From DASQHY01 sp035602605 (GTDB lineage Bacteria; Acidobacteriota; Terriglobia; Acidiferrales; UBA7541): 64,000 bases of DNA. The stretch lies in NCBI GenBank assembly GCA_035602605.1, contig DATNLZ010000091.1, positions 1-64,000 of the forward strand, read 5' to 3'. The notes beneath the pieces were generated by a model. It was not told the DNA's origin and made no database searches. It saw only the letters and a list, made by a program, of their open reading frames with translations. Shown piece by piece: positions 16,046 through 25,055 of the stretch; position 1 is the first letter of the stretch, and every line of letters starts with the position of its first letter. Both the position numbers and the translations under genes were made by a program.

Positions 16046-18490
16046 TCATTCATGGGCCTCGGCTTTGCTGAGTAGTGTGAAACAAAAACGCGCGCCGCGC
16101 GGAGAGTTGTCCGCAGCCCACAAGCGGCCACCATGCGATTCAACGATGGACCGGCTGATGCGAAGCCCCATGCCGGTCCCATGAAGCTTCGTGGTAAAGA
16201 ACGCATTGAAGATCTGGTCCGCCTGCTGTGGGGGCAGCCCCATACCGGTATCGCTGACCGAGACCAACAGTTGCTCGTTTTCCACTCGCTGCGACTTGAT
16301 GGCGAGCTCCCGCGTTCCCTCCATATCCTTCATCGCATCGATGCCGTTCATGATGAGGTTCATCATGACCTGCTGCAATTGCACGTGATCGGCCATGACC
16401 TGGGGAAGGTCTGCCGCCAGCTCCGTCCGGACTGATATGGCGTATCGCGTTGCCTCCCGGTGCAGGAGGACGATCATCTCTCGAATGACTTCGTTTACAT
16501 CCACCACCTCCCGTTCCGGAGTCCCCTTCTTGAAGAGCAGGCGGATCCGGCTGATGATTTCCGCCGCACGCGTTCCGTCTTTCACGATTCTCATGGCAGC
16601 CGCGCGCGCCTCTTCCACATCGGGGTGATCGCGCGTAAGCCAGCGCAAGCAGGCGTTGGCATTTGTGACGGCGGCGCCAATCGGTTGATTCACTTCGTGC
16701 GCCAGCGAGGCAGTCAGCTCTCCCATCGTGGTCACCCGGCTGACGTGTGCGAGATCCGCCTGCGCCTGACGCAATCTCTCGCGCTCTTCCTCCGCCCACT
16801 TGCGCTCGGTGACGTCGATCACGGTACCCACGAATTCAACGAGATCGCCGGAAAGGCCGAGAACAGGGTGACCTACGGAATGGACGTCTCTGATCTCGCC
16901 GCCGGGATGAACGATTCGGTAATCCAACACGAAATCCGCCTTTTCACGCGTTGCACACTCGATCGTTTCCGTGGTCCTGGCTTGATCATCCGGATGAATG
17001 CGTTGAAAAAACGTTTCTAATCGCGGCAGCCCACCGTGCGGGTCAAAACCTAGCACGCGGTAGCATTCCTCGGACCAGTACCTCATCTCGCCCGTGGCGG
17101 AGGTCCATGCCCAACTGCCCGTGTGGCTGAGCCTCTGCGCTTCAGCTAAATAGGCCTCGCTCTCGCGCCGCGTTGCTTCTGCCTGCTCGCGCTCAACGGC
17201 GATACTCGCAAGATGGGTGATCCGCTCTATGACATTATGCTCTTGCGTACTGGGGCTACGCGGTTCGCGATAGTAGGTCGCGAAGGTCCCCAACACCCTA
17301 CCTGCTGAGGAGAGTATCGGTGTGGACCAGCACGCTCGCAGTCCATGCGCCAACGCCAGATCGCGATAATCGGCCCACAGGGGATCCGTGGCAATGTCGG
17401 AGACGATCACTGGCTCTGCCCGGTAAGCGGCCGTCCCGCACGAACCCACCGACGGGCCGATGACGGCACCATCGATTGCCTTAGTGTAGGTTATTGGCAG
17501 GCTGGGCGCTGCGCCGTGCCGAAGGCAATTGGCGTTCCGGTCCAACAAAAGGATCGAAGACAGAGAACCGCTGGCCAGTTCTTCGACCAGCCGGCATGCG
17601 CCATCGAGGATGAGCGCGCGGGAATCGCCCCTGGCTATCATCTCGAGAAGCCGTTTCTCGCCGGCCAGCAACACGTCGGCCCGCTTGCGGTCTTCGATCT
17701 CGATAGCGGTTCCATACCATTTAGCGATGTTTCCCAGCTCATCGTGTAGCGGCACGTTGCGGATCAGCAACCAGCGATAATCCCCGTCCCTTCCCCGCAC
17801 CCGCACTTCACTCTCCATCGGTTCGCCGGCTGCCAGTGCTGCGCGCCACACGCCGACGTGCCTGGGGATATCATCGGGATGATGTGTGGAACCCCATCCC
17901 CAGCCCAGTAGTTCCTCGACGGATCGCCCGGTAAACTCCACGAAACGTTTATTGATGAAATCAACGGAGCCGTCAGGCTCAGTGCTCCAGGCATACGCGG
18001 GAATTGTGTCGATAATCTGTCGAATTCTTCCTTCCGTCTGCTTTGCCGCGGTGACGTCCATCACCGCCCCAACAAACTCGATGCTACCCGATTCATCGCT
18101 TAAGCCATGAGCCACCACATGGACATATTTCACGGAACGATCCGGCATCACCAAGCGATATTCATGATCAAAATCCCTCCCGTCCTGCGAGGCGCGCTCG
18201 ATGGTCTGTTTCACCAGGGCGGCGTCTTCCGGATGAACCCGTTGCAGAAGAAGTTCCACGGTCGGTTTCGTCGTTCGGTCGTATTGGAAGATTCGAAAGG
18301 TTTCCTCTGACCAGATGATCTCGCCAGTGGAAACTCTCCAACCGAAGCTCCCCGTATGACTTAGCCTTTGGGCCTCCGCCAGGTACGCTTCGCTTCGTTG
18401 CTCGGCACGATGACGGGCGACCAGAATGCTGTTTGCATTCTGCAGAGCAACCGATCGCAGCAGCTTGTCATCGTCATCCTTCGTGGTCAC
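16046..18490 (-). CDS. PAS/GAF hybrid-input sensor histidine kinase, 814 aa
   Basis: A soluble-looking kinase without transmembrane segments. In order: PAS with PAC (about 35-150; SHTGSFGW), second PAS (about 155-270), GAF (about 275-430), third PAS/PAC (about 440-560; SHTGSWAW), HisKA with the phospho-accepting His in LTASLAHEVNQPIGAA, and HATPase with N box LIMNGIDAM, G1 DTGMGLP and G2 GTGMGL. PAS 1 and 3 are near duplicates (both AYLAEAQRLSHTGS). No receiver domain is present. It starts with GTG at 18490 and overlaps the stop of the upstream MetE-like gene by four bases (GTGA), so the two are translationally coupled. Confidence 0.93.
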   Translation of the reverse strand: MTTKDDDDKLLRSVALQNANSILVARHRAEQRSEAYLAEAQRLSHTGSFGWRVSTGEIIWSEETFRIFQYDRTTKPTVELLLQRVHPEDAALVKQTIERASQDGRDFDHEYRLVMPDRSVKYVHVVAHGLSDESGSIEFVGAVMDVTAAKQTEGRIRQIIDTIPAYAWSTEPDGSVDFINKRFVEFTGRSVEELLGWGWGSTHHPDDIPRHVGVWRAALAAGEPMESEVRVRGRDGDYRWLLIRNVPLHDELGNIAKWYGTAIEIEDRKRADVLLAGEKRLLEMIARGDSRALILDGACRLVEELASGSLSSILLLDRNANCLRHGAAPSLPITYTKAIDGAVIGPSVGSCGTAAYRAEPVIVSDIATDPLWADYRDLALAHGLRACWSTPILSSAGRVLGTFATYYREPRSPSTQEHNVIERITHLASIAVEREQAEATRRESEAYLAEAQRLSHTGSWAWTSATGEMRYWSEECYRVLGFDPHGGLPRLETFFQRIHPDDQARTTETIECATREKADFVLDYRIVHPGGEIRDVHSVGHPVLGLSGDLVEFVGTVIDVTERKWAEEERERLRQAQADLAHVSRVTTMGELTASLAHEVNQPIGAAVTNANACLRWLTRDHPDVEEARAAAMRIVKDGTRAAEIISRIRLLFKKGTPEREVVDVNEVIREMIVLLHREATRYAISVRTELAADLPQVMADHVQLQQVMMNLIMNGIDAMKDMEGTRELAIKSQRVENEQLLVSVSDTGMGLPPQQADQIFNAFFTTKLHGTGMGLRISRSIVESHGGRLWAADNSPRGARFCFTLLSKAEAHE

Positions 18491-19569
18491 TTGTGACCTC
18501 CGATAAGTTTCTCCGCGAGTTTCGTGCCACGCACACGCGCCTGAATCTTGGCAAAGGCAGCGTCCCGGCTGGTTGAAGTGTCATCACTGAAGGGCGAGAA
18601 TCCGCAGTCGTCCGTAGTACCGAGTTGCTCGATCGGTATGTATTCCGAGGCTTCGAGTACACGGTCGCGCACCTCTTCTGGGGTCTCAATGTGAGGGTCG
18701 ATCGGAGCAATGACTCCGACGAAAATCCGCTGATCCGGTTTCAGGTATTTCCGTATGATTTTCAACGCGTGCCGGCGGTCCGGCTCACCCGCAAGCGCGA
18801 TGTAGAAATTCTCCGCCTTCAGCTCAAACAAGCTGGGCAGCAACTCTGCGTAATCAACGTCCGCGCTGTGCGTCGAATCGAGATCGCTTCCCGGGCAGGT
18901 ATGGACCCCGATGCGCCTGCGCTCTCCCGGCGAGAACCGCGAGAGCGCGAGATTGTTTAAGTCAATGAAGCTGTTGAGGAGATGCCCAGAGGGATCGATC
19001 TTCACGGCCAGTCGTCCTTCAGTGAAGTCCACTTGAACCTTATGCGCGCCCTTTTTCAGGCAGCGCCGTATCTCGGTTTCGTGCTCGTTCAGCAGATCCT
19101 CGATGAATTGCTCGCGCGAATAATCCGGAATCGTCTCGGATGGGTACATTAGGCTCAAGGCCGAAGGCGATATCACCGCCTGCTTGACCGGCACGTGCGC
19201 ATAGCGCATGGCGACATCCAGGTAAGCGTCTGCGTACCGCCTGTAACGGAAAGGGCCGCGTGTGAGCCGTGACATGCGGCGCGTATGACCGTCTGAGAAC
19301 GGTATTTTGAAACCATCCGGGGCCGTGTTCGGAAGCCCATGCACGCAGTACGTGCAGAAATTGTGATACTTCCTCTGTTCGCCGTCTGTAACGACTGGAG
19401 ACCCTGTGGCTTCAAACCGCTCAATGGTATCCCGAATCGCATCTTCATAGAGAGAATCGAGATTAGGATCCTCACTGTCGCCCTTCGCGACTCGCTCGAT
19501 CAGGTCAACGGGTCTTGGGATACTGCCAATTGGCTCGGTGGGTATCACGATTGGCGCACGCTTGGCCAT
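18487..19569 (-). CDS. MetE-like cobalamin-independent methionine synthase family protein, 360 aa
   Basis: Resembles only the C-terminal catalytic barrel of MetE, so it is a short 'core' form. The zinc-ligand pattern is kept: H-x-C in GVHTCPGSD, a Glu in IALAGEPD and Cys in TTDDCGFSPF. Core-type enzymes transfer methyl groups from methylcobalamin, methyl-folates or other donors to thiols; the substrate here cannot be stated. The start ATG 19569 (MAKRAPIVIPTEPIGS) has AAGGCGG before it. The frame is open for more than 600 further bases upstream, but that sequence is not protein-like. It overlaps the histidine kinase gene downstream. Confidence 0.82.
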   Translation of the reverse strand: MAKRAPIVIPTEPIGSIPRPVDLIERVAKGDSEDPNLDSLYEDAIRDTIERFEATGSPVVTDGEQRKYHNFCTYCVHGLPNTAPDGFKIPFSDGHTRRMSRLTRGPFRYRRYADAYLDVAMRYAHVPVKQAVISPSALSLMYPSETIPDYSREQFIEDLLNEHETEIRRCLKKGAHKVQVDFTEGRLAVKIDPSGHLLNSFIDLNNLALSRFSPGERRRIGVHTCPGSDLDSTHSADVDYAELLPSLFELKAENFYIALAGEPDRRHALKIIRKYLKPDQRIFVGVIAPIDPHIETPEEVRDRVLEASEYIPIEQLGTTDDCGFSPFSDDTSTSRDAAFAKIQARVRGTKLAEKLIGGHK

Positions 19570-20086
19570 GCTTACCGCCTTGCTCGAAGTATAATGGACC
19601 TCACCCTTTTTAGGATCCAAAAGGATTTCAGTGTCTTCATCGTGAGGAGACGAACCCGGACGACGATGCGAATGCTTTTCTGGTGCCACCCGAATGGCGC
19701 GACCAGGTCTCCTGAAATTACTTCCGCATACCTCACCCGTCAGCTCGCCGAATGTGTTGTTTTTTAGCCGCGTGTGCCACGCGAAGCGAATAGCCCAGTT
19801 CATTCGCTTCCATTCTGTCACCCTCGGTTGGCCGCCATCCATCCTTGGCGGAGTACGCGGGACCAAACGATCGCCCTCCAACTTCACGAACCGAACTAGA
19901 TCGGTGCCAACCTGGTTCGGCATCCATGAAGCGCAAGCGACTTTCGACGGAGCCGCGCTTTTTCGAATGGGACTGTTTCGTAGAACGGGCAGCCAAGTGC
20001 CGACATTCTCGTCTAGAAGGTACCGGACAGATCGGCGCGAGCATCCAAGCACCGAGACCAGCGACAGAACACCTTTGGAGAAAACC
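19570..20086. other. Divergent intergenic region
   Basis: About 517 bases between the MetE-like gene (minus) and the aldo/keto reductase (plus). Both strands have long open frames, but neither looks like protein, and both become good proteins only at the internal ATGs used here. A TATACT hexamer near 19590 on the minus strand could be a -10 element. Nothing else is recognised. Confidence 0.45.
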
Positions 20087-21064
20087 ATGGCGTTTACCAA
20101 GCGGAGACTGGGAAATTCGGGACTGGAAATTGCCCCTATCGTGTTTGGCGGAAACGTATTCGGATGGACGGCAGACGAAACAACATCGTTCCACTTACTG
20201 GATGCGTTCGTTGCGGCAGGATTCAATGCTGTGGATACGGCTGACGTTTATTCCAAATGGGTGCCGGGAAATAGAGGCGGGGAGTCCGAGACGATCATCG
20301 GCAAATGGCTGAAGCGCAGCGAGAAGCGGCAGCGAGTGATCATCGCAACGAAAGTTGGGTCGGAAATGGGCCCAGGAAAGAAAGGACTTTCCAAAGGCTA
20401 CATTCTGGCCGCGGTGGAAGATTCGCTGCAACGCTTGCAGACCGACTACATCGATTTATATCAGTCGCATGTTGATGACGCCGATACACCGCTCGATGAA
20501 ACGCTCGAAGCGTACGCGCAGCTGATCCAGCAGGGAAAGTTGCGCGCGATTGGTGCGTCAAACTACAACGTCAAGAGACTGGGAGAGGCGCTGCAGATCA
20601 GTAAGAAAAACGGTCTGCCGCGGTACGAGAGTCTGCAGCCGCACTACAACCTTTACGAGCGGGCGGAGTTCGAAGCGGAGTTGGCGCCTCTTTGCCTGCG
20701 CGACAACATCGGCGTGATTCCTTACTTTTCGCTGGCCAGCGGATTTCTTGCGGGCAAGTACCGTTCCGAAGGGGATTTGGCCAAGAGCGCGAGAGGAACA
20801 TTCGTGAAGAACTATCTGAACGAGCGCGGTTTCAGAATCCTGGGCGCGCTCGACCAAGCGGCGAAAACTCACGGCTCGACGGCAACCCGGGTAGCTCTCG
20901 CCTGGCTGCTGGCGCAGCCGAGCGTTACCGCTCCGATTGCCAGCGTGACAAATCTCGATCAGCTCCATGAGTTGCTCAGCGCCGCCGATCTGAAGCTAGA
21001 TCCCGAATCTTTGGAGAAACTCAACCAGGCCAGCGCATATGCCGCACGCGCGGGCAGTGCGTAA
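20087..21064 (+). CDS. Aldo/keto reductase, 325 aa
   Basis: NADPH-dependent oxidoreductase with the TIM-barrel fold. The catalytic tetrad is visible: Asp and Tyr in NAVDTADVYSKW, Lys in IIATKVG and His in YQSHVDD. The cofactor region (GASNYNVKRL, QPHYNLYER and a C-terminal PIASVTNLDQL) is typical of the YajO/Tas-like branch acting on sugars or aldehydes. ATG 20087 has TTGGAG six bases upstream; the longer open frame before it is rejected. Its 3' end runs into the remains of an opposite-strand gene. Confidence 0.94.
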   Translation: MAFTKRRLGNSGLEIAPIVFGGNVFGWTADETTSFHLLDAFVAAGFNAVDTADVYSKWVPGNRGGESETIIGKWLKRSEKRQRVIIATKVGSEMGPGKKGLSKGYILAAVEDSLQRLQTDYIDLYQSHVDDADTPLDETLEAYAQLIQQGKLRAIGASNYNVKRLGEALQISKKNGLPRYESLQPHYNLYERAEFEAELAPLCLRDNIGVIPYFSLASGFLAGKYRSEGDLAKSARGTFVKNYLNERGFRILGALDQAAKTHGSTATRVALAWLLAQPSVTAPIASVTNLDQLHELLSAADLKLDPESLEKLNQASAYAARAGSA

Positions 21065-21412
21065 CTCGAAAAGTAGAGCCGTTGCAATTGATCCCACGGA
21101 GTCGCACGGACGTGGCCCGCGAAGGACGCGCGCGGATCGGTGCGCTCTTCCATGACATTTCCTTCGCCATCCTCGATCCAGACCCGGCCCGGAACGAAAA
21201 AGCCCTGCCTGTCCAATCTTTCGTAGGGAGTCAATGATCACCGCGGGCGACTGCACCTCGATATGCATTGCGACATTCGGGAGGCCTTCTGGGAAACCCT
21301 TGATCTTAAACAAGCCTCCCGTTATCGATAGCTTCAATTCGATCGTTTGCACTTTGTGCCAGCGTTCGAGGCCGCCATGCGCATTCAAAACGAGATCGAG
21401 AAGTTCGCTCAC
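21055..21412 (-). pseudogene. Truncated, frameshifted hypothetical gene
   Basis: The start reads SELLDLVLNAHGGLERWHKV and runs well to SPAVIID, where the frame must shift by one base near 21220 to continue as TPYERLDRQGFFVPGRVW, then DPRASFAGHVRATPWDQLQ and LYFSSYAL. The family, as I remember it, is a roughly 250-residue protein of unknown function in soil bacteria; the second half is missing here because the aldo/keto reductase gene ends at this point. The ATG overlaps the stop of the DUF302 gene (ATGA), so the two were once an operon. Confidence 0.6.
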
Positions 21413-21939
21413 CTTGGAGTCCCCGAGTGCGTTCCTTCAGCTGTCAAAGCTGAGGCGACCAGTGCTTCAAGCTTGGCGTCGAGTACCTGAGCTGCGGATA
21501 ATAATTGCGGATTTGCGTCCACCACGATCAGCGAAGAAGGAAGGACATACGTTACGGTGCAGCCCGTGCCGTCGTCGCTATCCGCCAGGAGAAGTTCAAT
21601 CGGCGCGAATAGCCCCGCAGTGTAGTCATACCGGATCATGGTAATCGCGATCAGCGGATTGCCGAAGATCCAGCGCAACATCCGTCGTTTGATACCGTAT
21701 TTCTCAATCCAACGGCTATGATCCACCTGGGCCACAAGCACGAAACCGCTGTCGCCAAGGTACTGTTGTATCGTCTTTTCAAACTCCTCGCGAGTGCCGG
21801 ACAGCCCCACGATGTTTTCGAGGGTTGTTTCCCCTACGCGGGATCGTAGCTCGGCGAGCACCTTGTCGAAGCTCAATTTGCTGTGATGACGAATCCGTTT
21901 GGCCGTAAAAGTAACTTCCTCACGATTGCGTTTGATCAT
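21409..21939 (-). CDS. DUF302 domain protein, 176 aa
   Basis: Function unknown. The N-terminus (SKLSFDKVLAELRSRVG) and the segment GFVLVAQVDHSRWIEKYGIKRRM with NPLIAITMIRYDYTAGLFAPIELLL match the DUF302 pattern of one alpha/beta domain. No signal peptide is present. ATG 21939 has GGGAGGAG seven bases upstream, a strong ribosome site. It is the first gene of a former two-gene operon whose second gene is now broken. A recombinase stump lies immediately upstream. Confidence 0.85.
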   Translation of the reverse strand: MIKRNREEVTFTAKRIRHHSKLSFDKVLAELRSRVGETTLENIVGLSGTREEFEKTIQQYLGDSGFVLVAQVDHSRWIEKYGIKRRMLRWIFGNPLIAITMIRYDYTAGLFAPIELLLADSDDGTGCTVTYVLPSSLIVVDANPQLLSAAQVLDAKLEALVASALTAEGTHSGTPR

Positions 21940-21986
21940 GTCGCTCCTCCCGCTGCCTTGCCCGTCTCACAACAACATCCAATGCG

Positions 21987-22187
21987 CTAGTACCCGTCAG
22001 AAAAAGAATCGCGCTGATGTGCCGGCTTTTCGATTTCATCCACCAAGTATAGGTTGCGCCCAGTTTTGTGCCCACTCCCACCAAGAACCGGTGCGGCGAT
22101 GGCATCAAGAGCCACCCGCTTCGCTTCCGTGTGGATGTGCGAGTAATGCTCCAGCATTCGGCGGCTGAAGTAGGCCGCGATGCTCAT
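21987..22187 (-). pseudogene. Tyrosine recombinase, extreme C-terminal fragment
   Basis: The frame contains FSRRMLEHYSHIHTEAKRVALDAI, the usual end of phage-type integrases, including the tyrosine nucleophile in EHYSHI. Everything upstream (HxxR, second His region) is lost or out of frame. It is a different recombinase from the one beside tRNA-Ile, whose tyrosine motif is ARYAHS. No tRNA or repeat is seen next to it, so the element it came from cannot be bounded. Confidence 0.6.
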
Positions 22188-22629
22188 AATGGCTTGCGCG
22201 CTCGTTTGGCTTTCCGCCGCTCGTGGTCTATTCGACAACTGTCTGCAAGCCCAGCTTGACCCTACATAAGATTGATATAGAATTGAATTCCCTTCCCAAA
22301 ACCGGCAGGCGGCTACAGGTTGCCCTCTTGCAGCCCTCAGGGTCGTGCCCGGAATAGAACTTCCATTCAAGATGAAGACCAAGTCTCTGTGGAGTCGCAA
22401 GGTGCAATTCGCGTTCGAGTCTGCCACTTGGACCTTACTCGTCGCTCGTGCGATCTCCTATCGCGGCATGGTCGTATCCATTGAAAGGGTGCGGCACACC
22501 GTCGAGGGGGGGCGAGGCAACCGCTTCGCAACTCAAGCCCGCCCCGCTGGACGCGTGCGAGAGCCTGGTGAAGAGCATCAATGATGTCTGGCTAGCAAAG
22601 GTCAAGTTGCCGCAGCAGAGGCAAAGCGG
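22188..22629. other. Gene-poor region upstream of the GGDEF-EAL gene
   Basis: About 440 bases with no recognisable gene. It probably contains the promoter of the downstream signalling gene and further debris of the neighbouring recombinase remnant. I see no terminator or clear repeat. Confidence 0.4.
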
Positions 22630-24738
22630 ATGAGCACGAAATCGATCAAAGTACTTCTCCTGGTGGAAGATAACTCCGGAGACGCCCGTTTGCTCCGCGA
22701 GATGTTCAATGAGCAGGACTCGCACAACACCGAATTGACCCACGTGCAGTGCATGAGCGAGGCCGAGAAGCATCTTGCGGAGCGCTCGGTTGACATGATC
22801 TTGCTCGACCTGGGGTTGCCCGATGCACAAGGACTGGGAGCCATACGACGGGTCCGCGCAGCCGCACCCCACGTCCCCTTGGTGGTGTTGACGTGCTCGG
22901 ACGATGAGTCGCTGGCCGCACAAGCTTTGCAAGAAGGCGTGCAGGACTATCTCATCAAAGGCCAAATCGAGGCGCGCGGGCTTCTGCGAGCCCTGCGTTA
23001 TGCCATCGAGCGCAAGGCCATGGAAGAGGCGTTGTTCGTAGAAAAGGAACGTGCCCAAGTCACGCTTAACTGTATCGGCGACGCCGTTGTTTGCACGGAC
23101 GTCTCGGGAAATATCACCTTCCTCAATCTCGTCGCGGAAAAAATGACAGGCTGGGCGTGGCAACAAGTGGCAGGTCGGCCCATGGACGAAGTTTTCCGAA
23201 TCATTGACGGCACTACTCGCGAGATCTGCCCCAACCCGATGAAGATGGCAGTTGGGCAAAACCGAACCGTGCACCTGCCGTCGAACTGTATGCTCATCCG
23301 GCCTGACGGATTTGAAATTCCGATCGAAGACAGCGTCTCCCCCCTTCACGACCGTGAAGGGCAGCCCATCGGAGCGGTAAGCATTTTCCGAGACGTGAGC
23401 GCGGCCAGGGCCATGGCGCTGCAGATGACCCATTCGGCCCAGCACGACTTTCTGACCGGTTTGCCCAATCGAATGCTCCTGAACGACCGGGTTGGCCAGG
23501 CAATCACCTTAGCGCCGCGTCACATGAAAAAAGTCGCGGTGCTGTTCTTGGATTTGGATGGCTTCAAACACATCAACGATTCCCTGGGACATCCGATCGG
23601 CGACAAACTTCTTCAATCCATCGCAAAACGCCTGGTGGATTGCGTACGCGGCTCGGACACTGTAAGTCGGCAGGGAGGCGATGAATTCGTCGTGCTGCTT
23701 TCCGAAGTGGAGCAATTCGAAGATGCTGCCATCGCGGCGAGGAGAATGCTGCTGGCGGTGGCGGAGGTTCATTCCATCAACCAGCACGATCTTCACGTCA
23801 CCACAAGCATTGGCCTGAGCGTCTATCCCGACGACGGTCTGGATGCCGAGACGCTGATCAAGAACGCCGACACCGCGATGTACCAGGCAAAGGAAAATGG
23901 GCGTCAGAGTTATCAGTTTTTCAAGCCAGCTATGAACGTGCGAGCTGTGGAGCGGCAATCCATTGAGGAAAGTCTGCGGAGCGCCTTAGAACGGCAGGAA
24001 TTCGCGCTGCACTACCAGCCGAAGATTAATCTGAGGACCGGAGAGATTACCGGCGCGGAAGCCTTGATACGCTGGACGCACCCCATCCGCGGGCCGGTGT
24101 CTCCGGCTCAATTTATTCCTATTGCGGAAGACTGCGGCCTTATTCTGCCGATCGGCAACTGGGTCCTTCGTGAAGCCTGCAAGCAAGCCCGGGCCTGGAT
24201 GGATGCAGGTCTGTTCCTGGCTACTGTGGCGGTGAACATCTCCGCGATGCAGTTTCGAGACGAGAACTTTCTTGAAGGTGTTTTCGCAATCCTCAAGGAT
24301 ACCGGCTTGGACCCGAGATCTCTTGAGCTGGAACTGACCGAAAGCGTTCTTATGAAACATGCCGAGTCCACCGAATCTATCCTCAAGGCCCTGAGAGCAA
24401 GAGGGGTGCAGCTGGCGGTCGATGATTTCGGCACGGGTTACTCCAGCTTGAGCTATCTTAGGAAGTTTCCGATCGATGCGCTCAAGATTGACCAGTCGTT
24501 CGTCCGTCAGATCACCACCACTCCCGACGAGACGACCATCGTGACCGCCGTGATCAGCATGGGCCGAAGCCTTAAGCTGCGGGTCGTTGCTGAGGGCGTG
24601 GAAACGCAAGAAGAGCTGGCATTTCTTCAGGCTCATCAATGTGACGAGGCGCAAGGCTACTATTTCAGCCGGCCCGTGACTCCCCATCTGTTCGCCAAGT
24701 TGCTCGAAACCGGCATATCCGAAAAAGTCCTCATCTGA
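22630..24738 (+). CDS. REC-PAS-GGDEF-EAL cyclic-di-GMP signalling protein, 702 aa
   Basis: Makes and/or breaks cyclic di-GMP under control of a phosphorelay and a PAS sensor. Receiver (about 7-125) with acidic VEDNSGD, phospho-Asp in ILLDLGLPDA and Lys in YLIKGQ. PAS (about 145-270; IGDAVVCTDVSGNI). GGDEF (about 275-440) with an intact RQGGDEF active site and a diguanylate-cyclase signature DFLTGLPNR. EAL (about 450-695) with GAEALIRW and DDFGTGYSSLSYL, the Mg and catalytic motifs. Both enzyme sites look intact, so net activity cannot be predicted. ATG 22630 has AGAGG before it. No kinase lies directly beside it. Confidence 0.95.
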   Translation: MSTKSIKVLLLVEDNSGDARLLREMFNEQDSHNTELTHVQCMSEAEKHLAERSVDMILLDLGLPDAQGLGAIRRVRAAAPHVPLVVLTCSDDESLAAQALQEGVQDYLIKGQIEARGLLRALRYAIERKAMEEALFVEKERAQVTLNCIGDAVVCTDVSGNITFLNLVAEKMTGWAWQQVAGRPMDEVFRIIDGTTREICPNPMKMAVGQNRTVHLPSNCMLIRPDGFEIPIEDSVSPLHDREGQPIGAVSIFRDVSAARAMALQMTHSAQHDFLTGLPNRMLLNDRVGQAITLAPRHMKKVAVLFLDLDGFKHINDSLGHPIGDKLLQSIAKRLVDCVRGSDTVSRQGGDEFVVLLSEVEQFEDAAIAARRMLLAVAEVHSINQHDLHVTTSIGLSVYPDDGLDAETLIKNADTAMYQAKENGRQSYQFFKPAMNVRAVERQSIEESLRSALERQEFALHYQPKINLRTGEITGAEALIRWTHPIRGPVSPAQFIPIAEDCGLILPIGNWVLREACKQARAWMDAGLFLATVAVNISAMQFRDENFLEGVFAILKDTGLDPRSLELELTESVLMKHAESTESILKALRARGVQLAVDDFGTGYSSLSYLRKFPIDALKIDQSFVRQITTTPDETTIVTAVISMGRSLKLRVVAEGVETQEELAFLQAHQCDEAQGYYFSRPVTPHLFAKLLETGISEKVLI

Positions 24739-25055
24739 AGGCCCAGTCATCTGGACGGGCCGCAAAGGCTCTTGCCCCTGCGCAGCGAAGCCAATTCTAA
24801 AAAAGCTTCTCATGGCAACAACGTTTCCGTGGGATAGCCCCGCCAAGCGGGCACAACCGGTTCGCCTCAATTGGAACTGAGCTTCCGAGACGCAGTCATC
24901 GCACCGGATTAATCCTGTGGATGGTCATCATCCGAATGCGCCGAGCTGCGAACTCACTCAAGAGAGCATGATATGATATGCGCACGATTAAGTTTTTAGG
25001 GCCGTTACAGGGTCTGGGGTGCGCGTCTTAAGCAAATTTAAACTAGGAGTTTGCT
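24739..25055. other. Intergenic leader of the TonB receptor gene
   Basis: About 317 bases. The 3' end has an AGGAG ribosome site (25045-25049) six bases before GTG 25056, so the leader of the receptor mRNA lies here. The TATGATAT-rich stretch near 24970 could be a -10 region, but no matching -35 stands out. No gene is seen. Confidence 0.4.

Noticed and set aside
15827..16075. 82-codon plus frame after the TetR gene
   Set aside because: Overlaps the end of the histidine kinase on the other strand, no family pattern; a long open frame is expected in this GC-rich DNA.
22435..23445. 336-codon minus-strand frame opposite the REC-PAS-GGDEF-EAL gene
   Set aside because: His/Gln/Gly-rich shadow of a well-supported gene on the plus strand.
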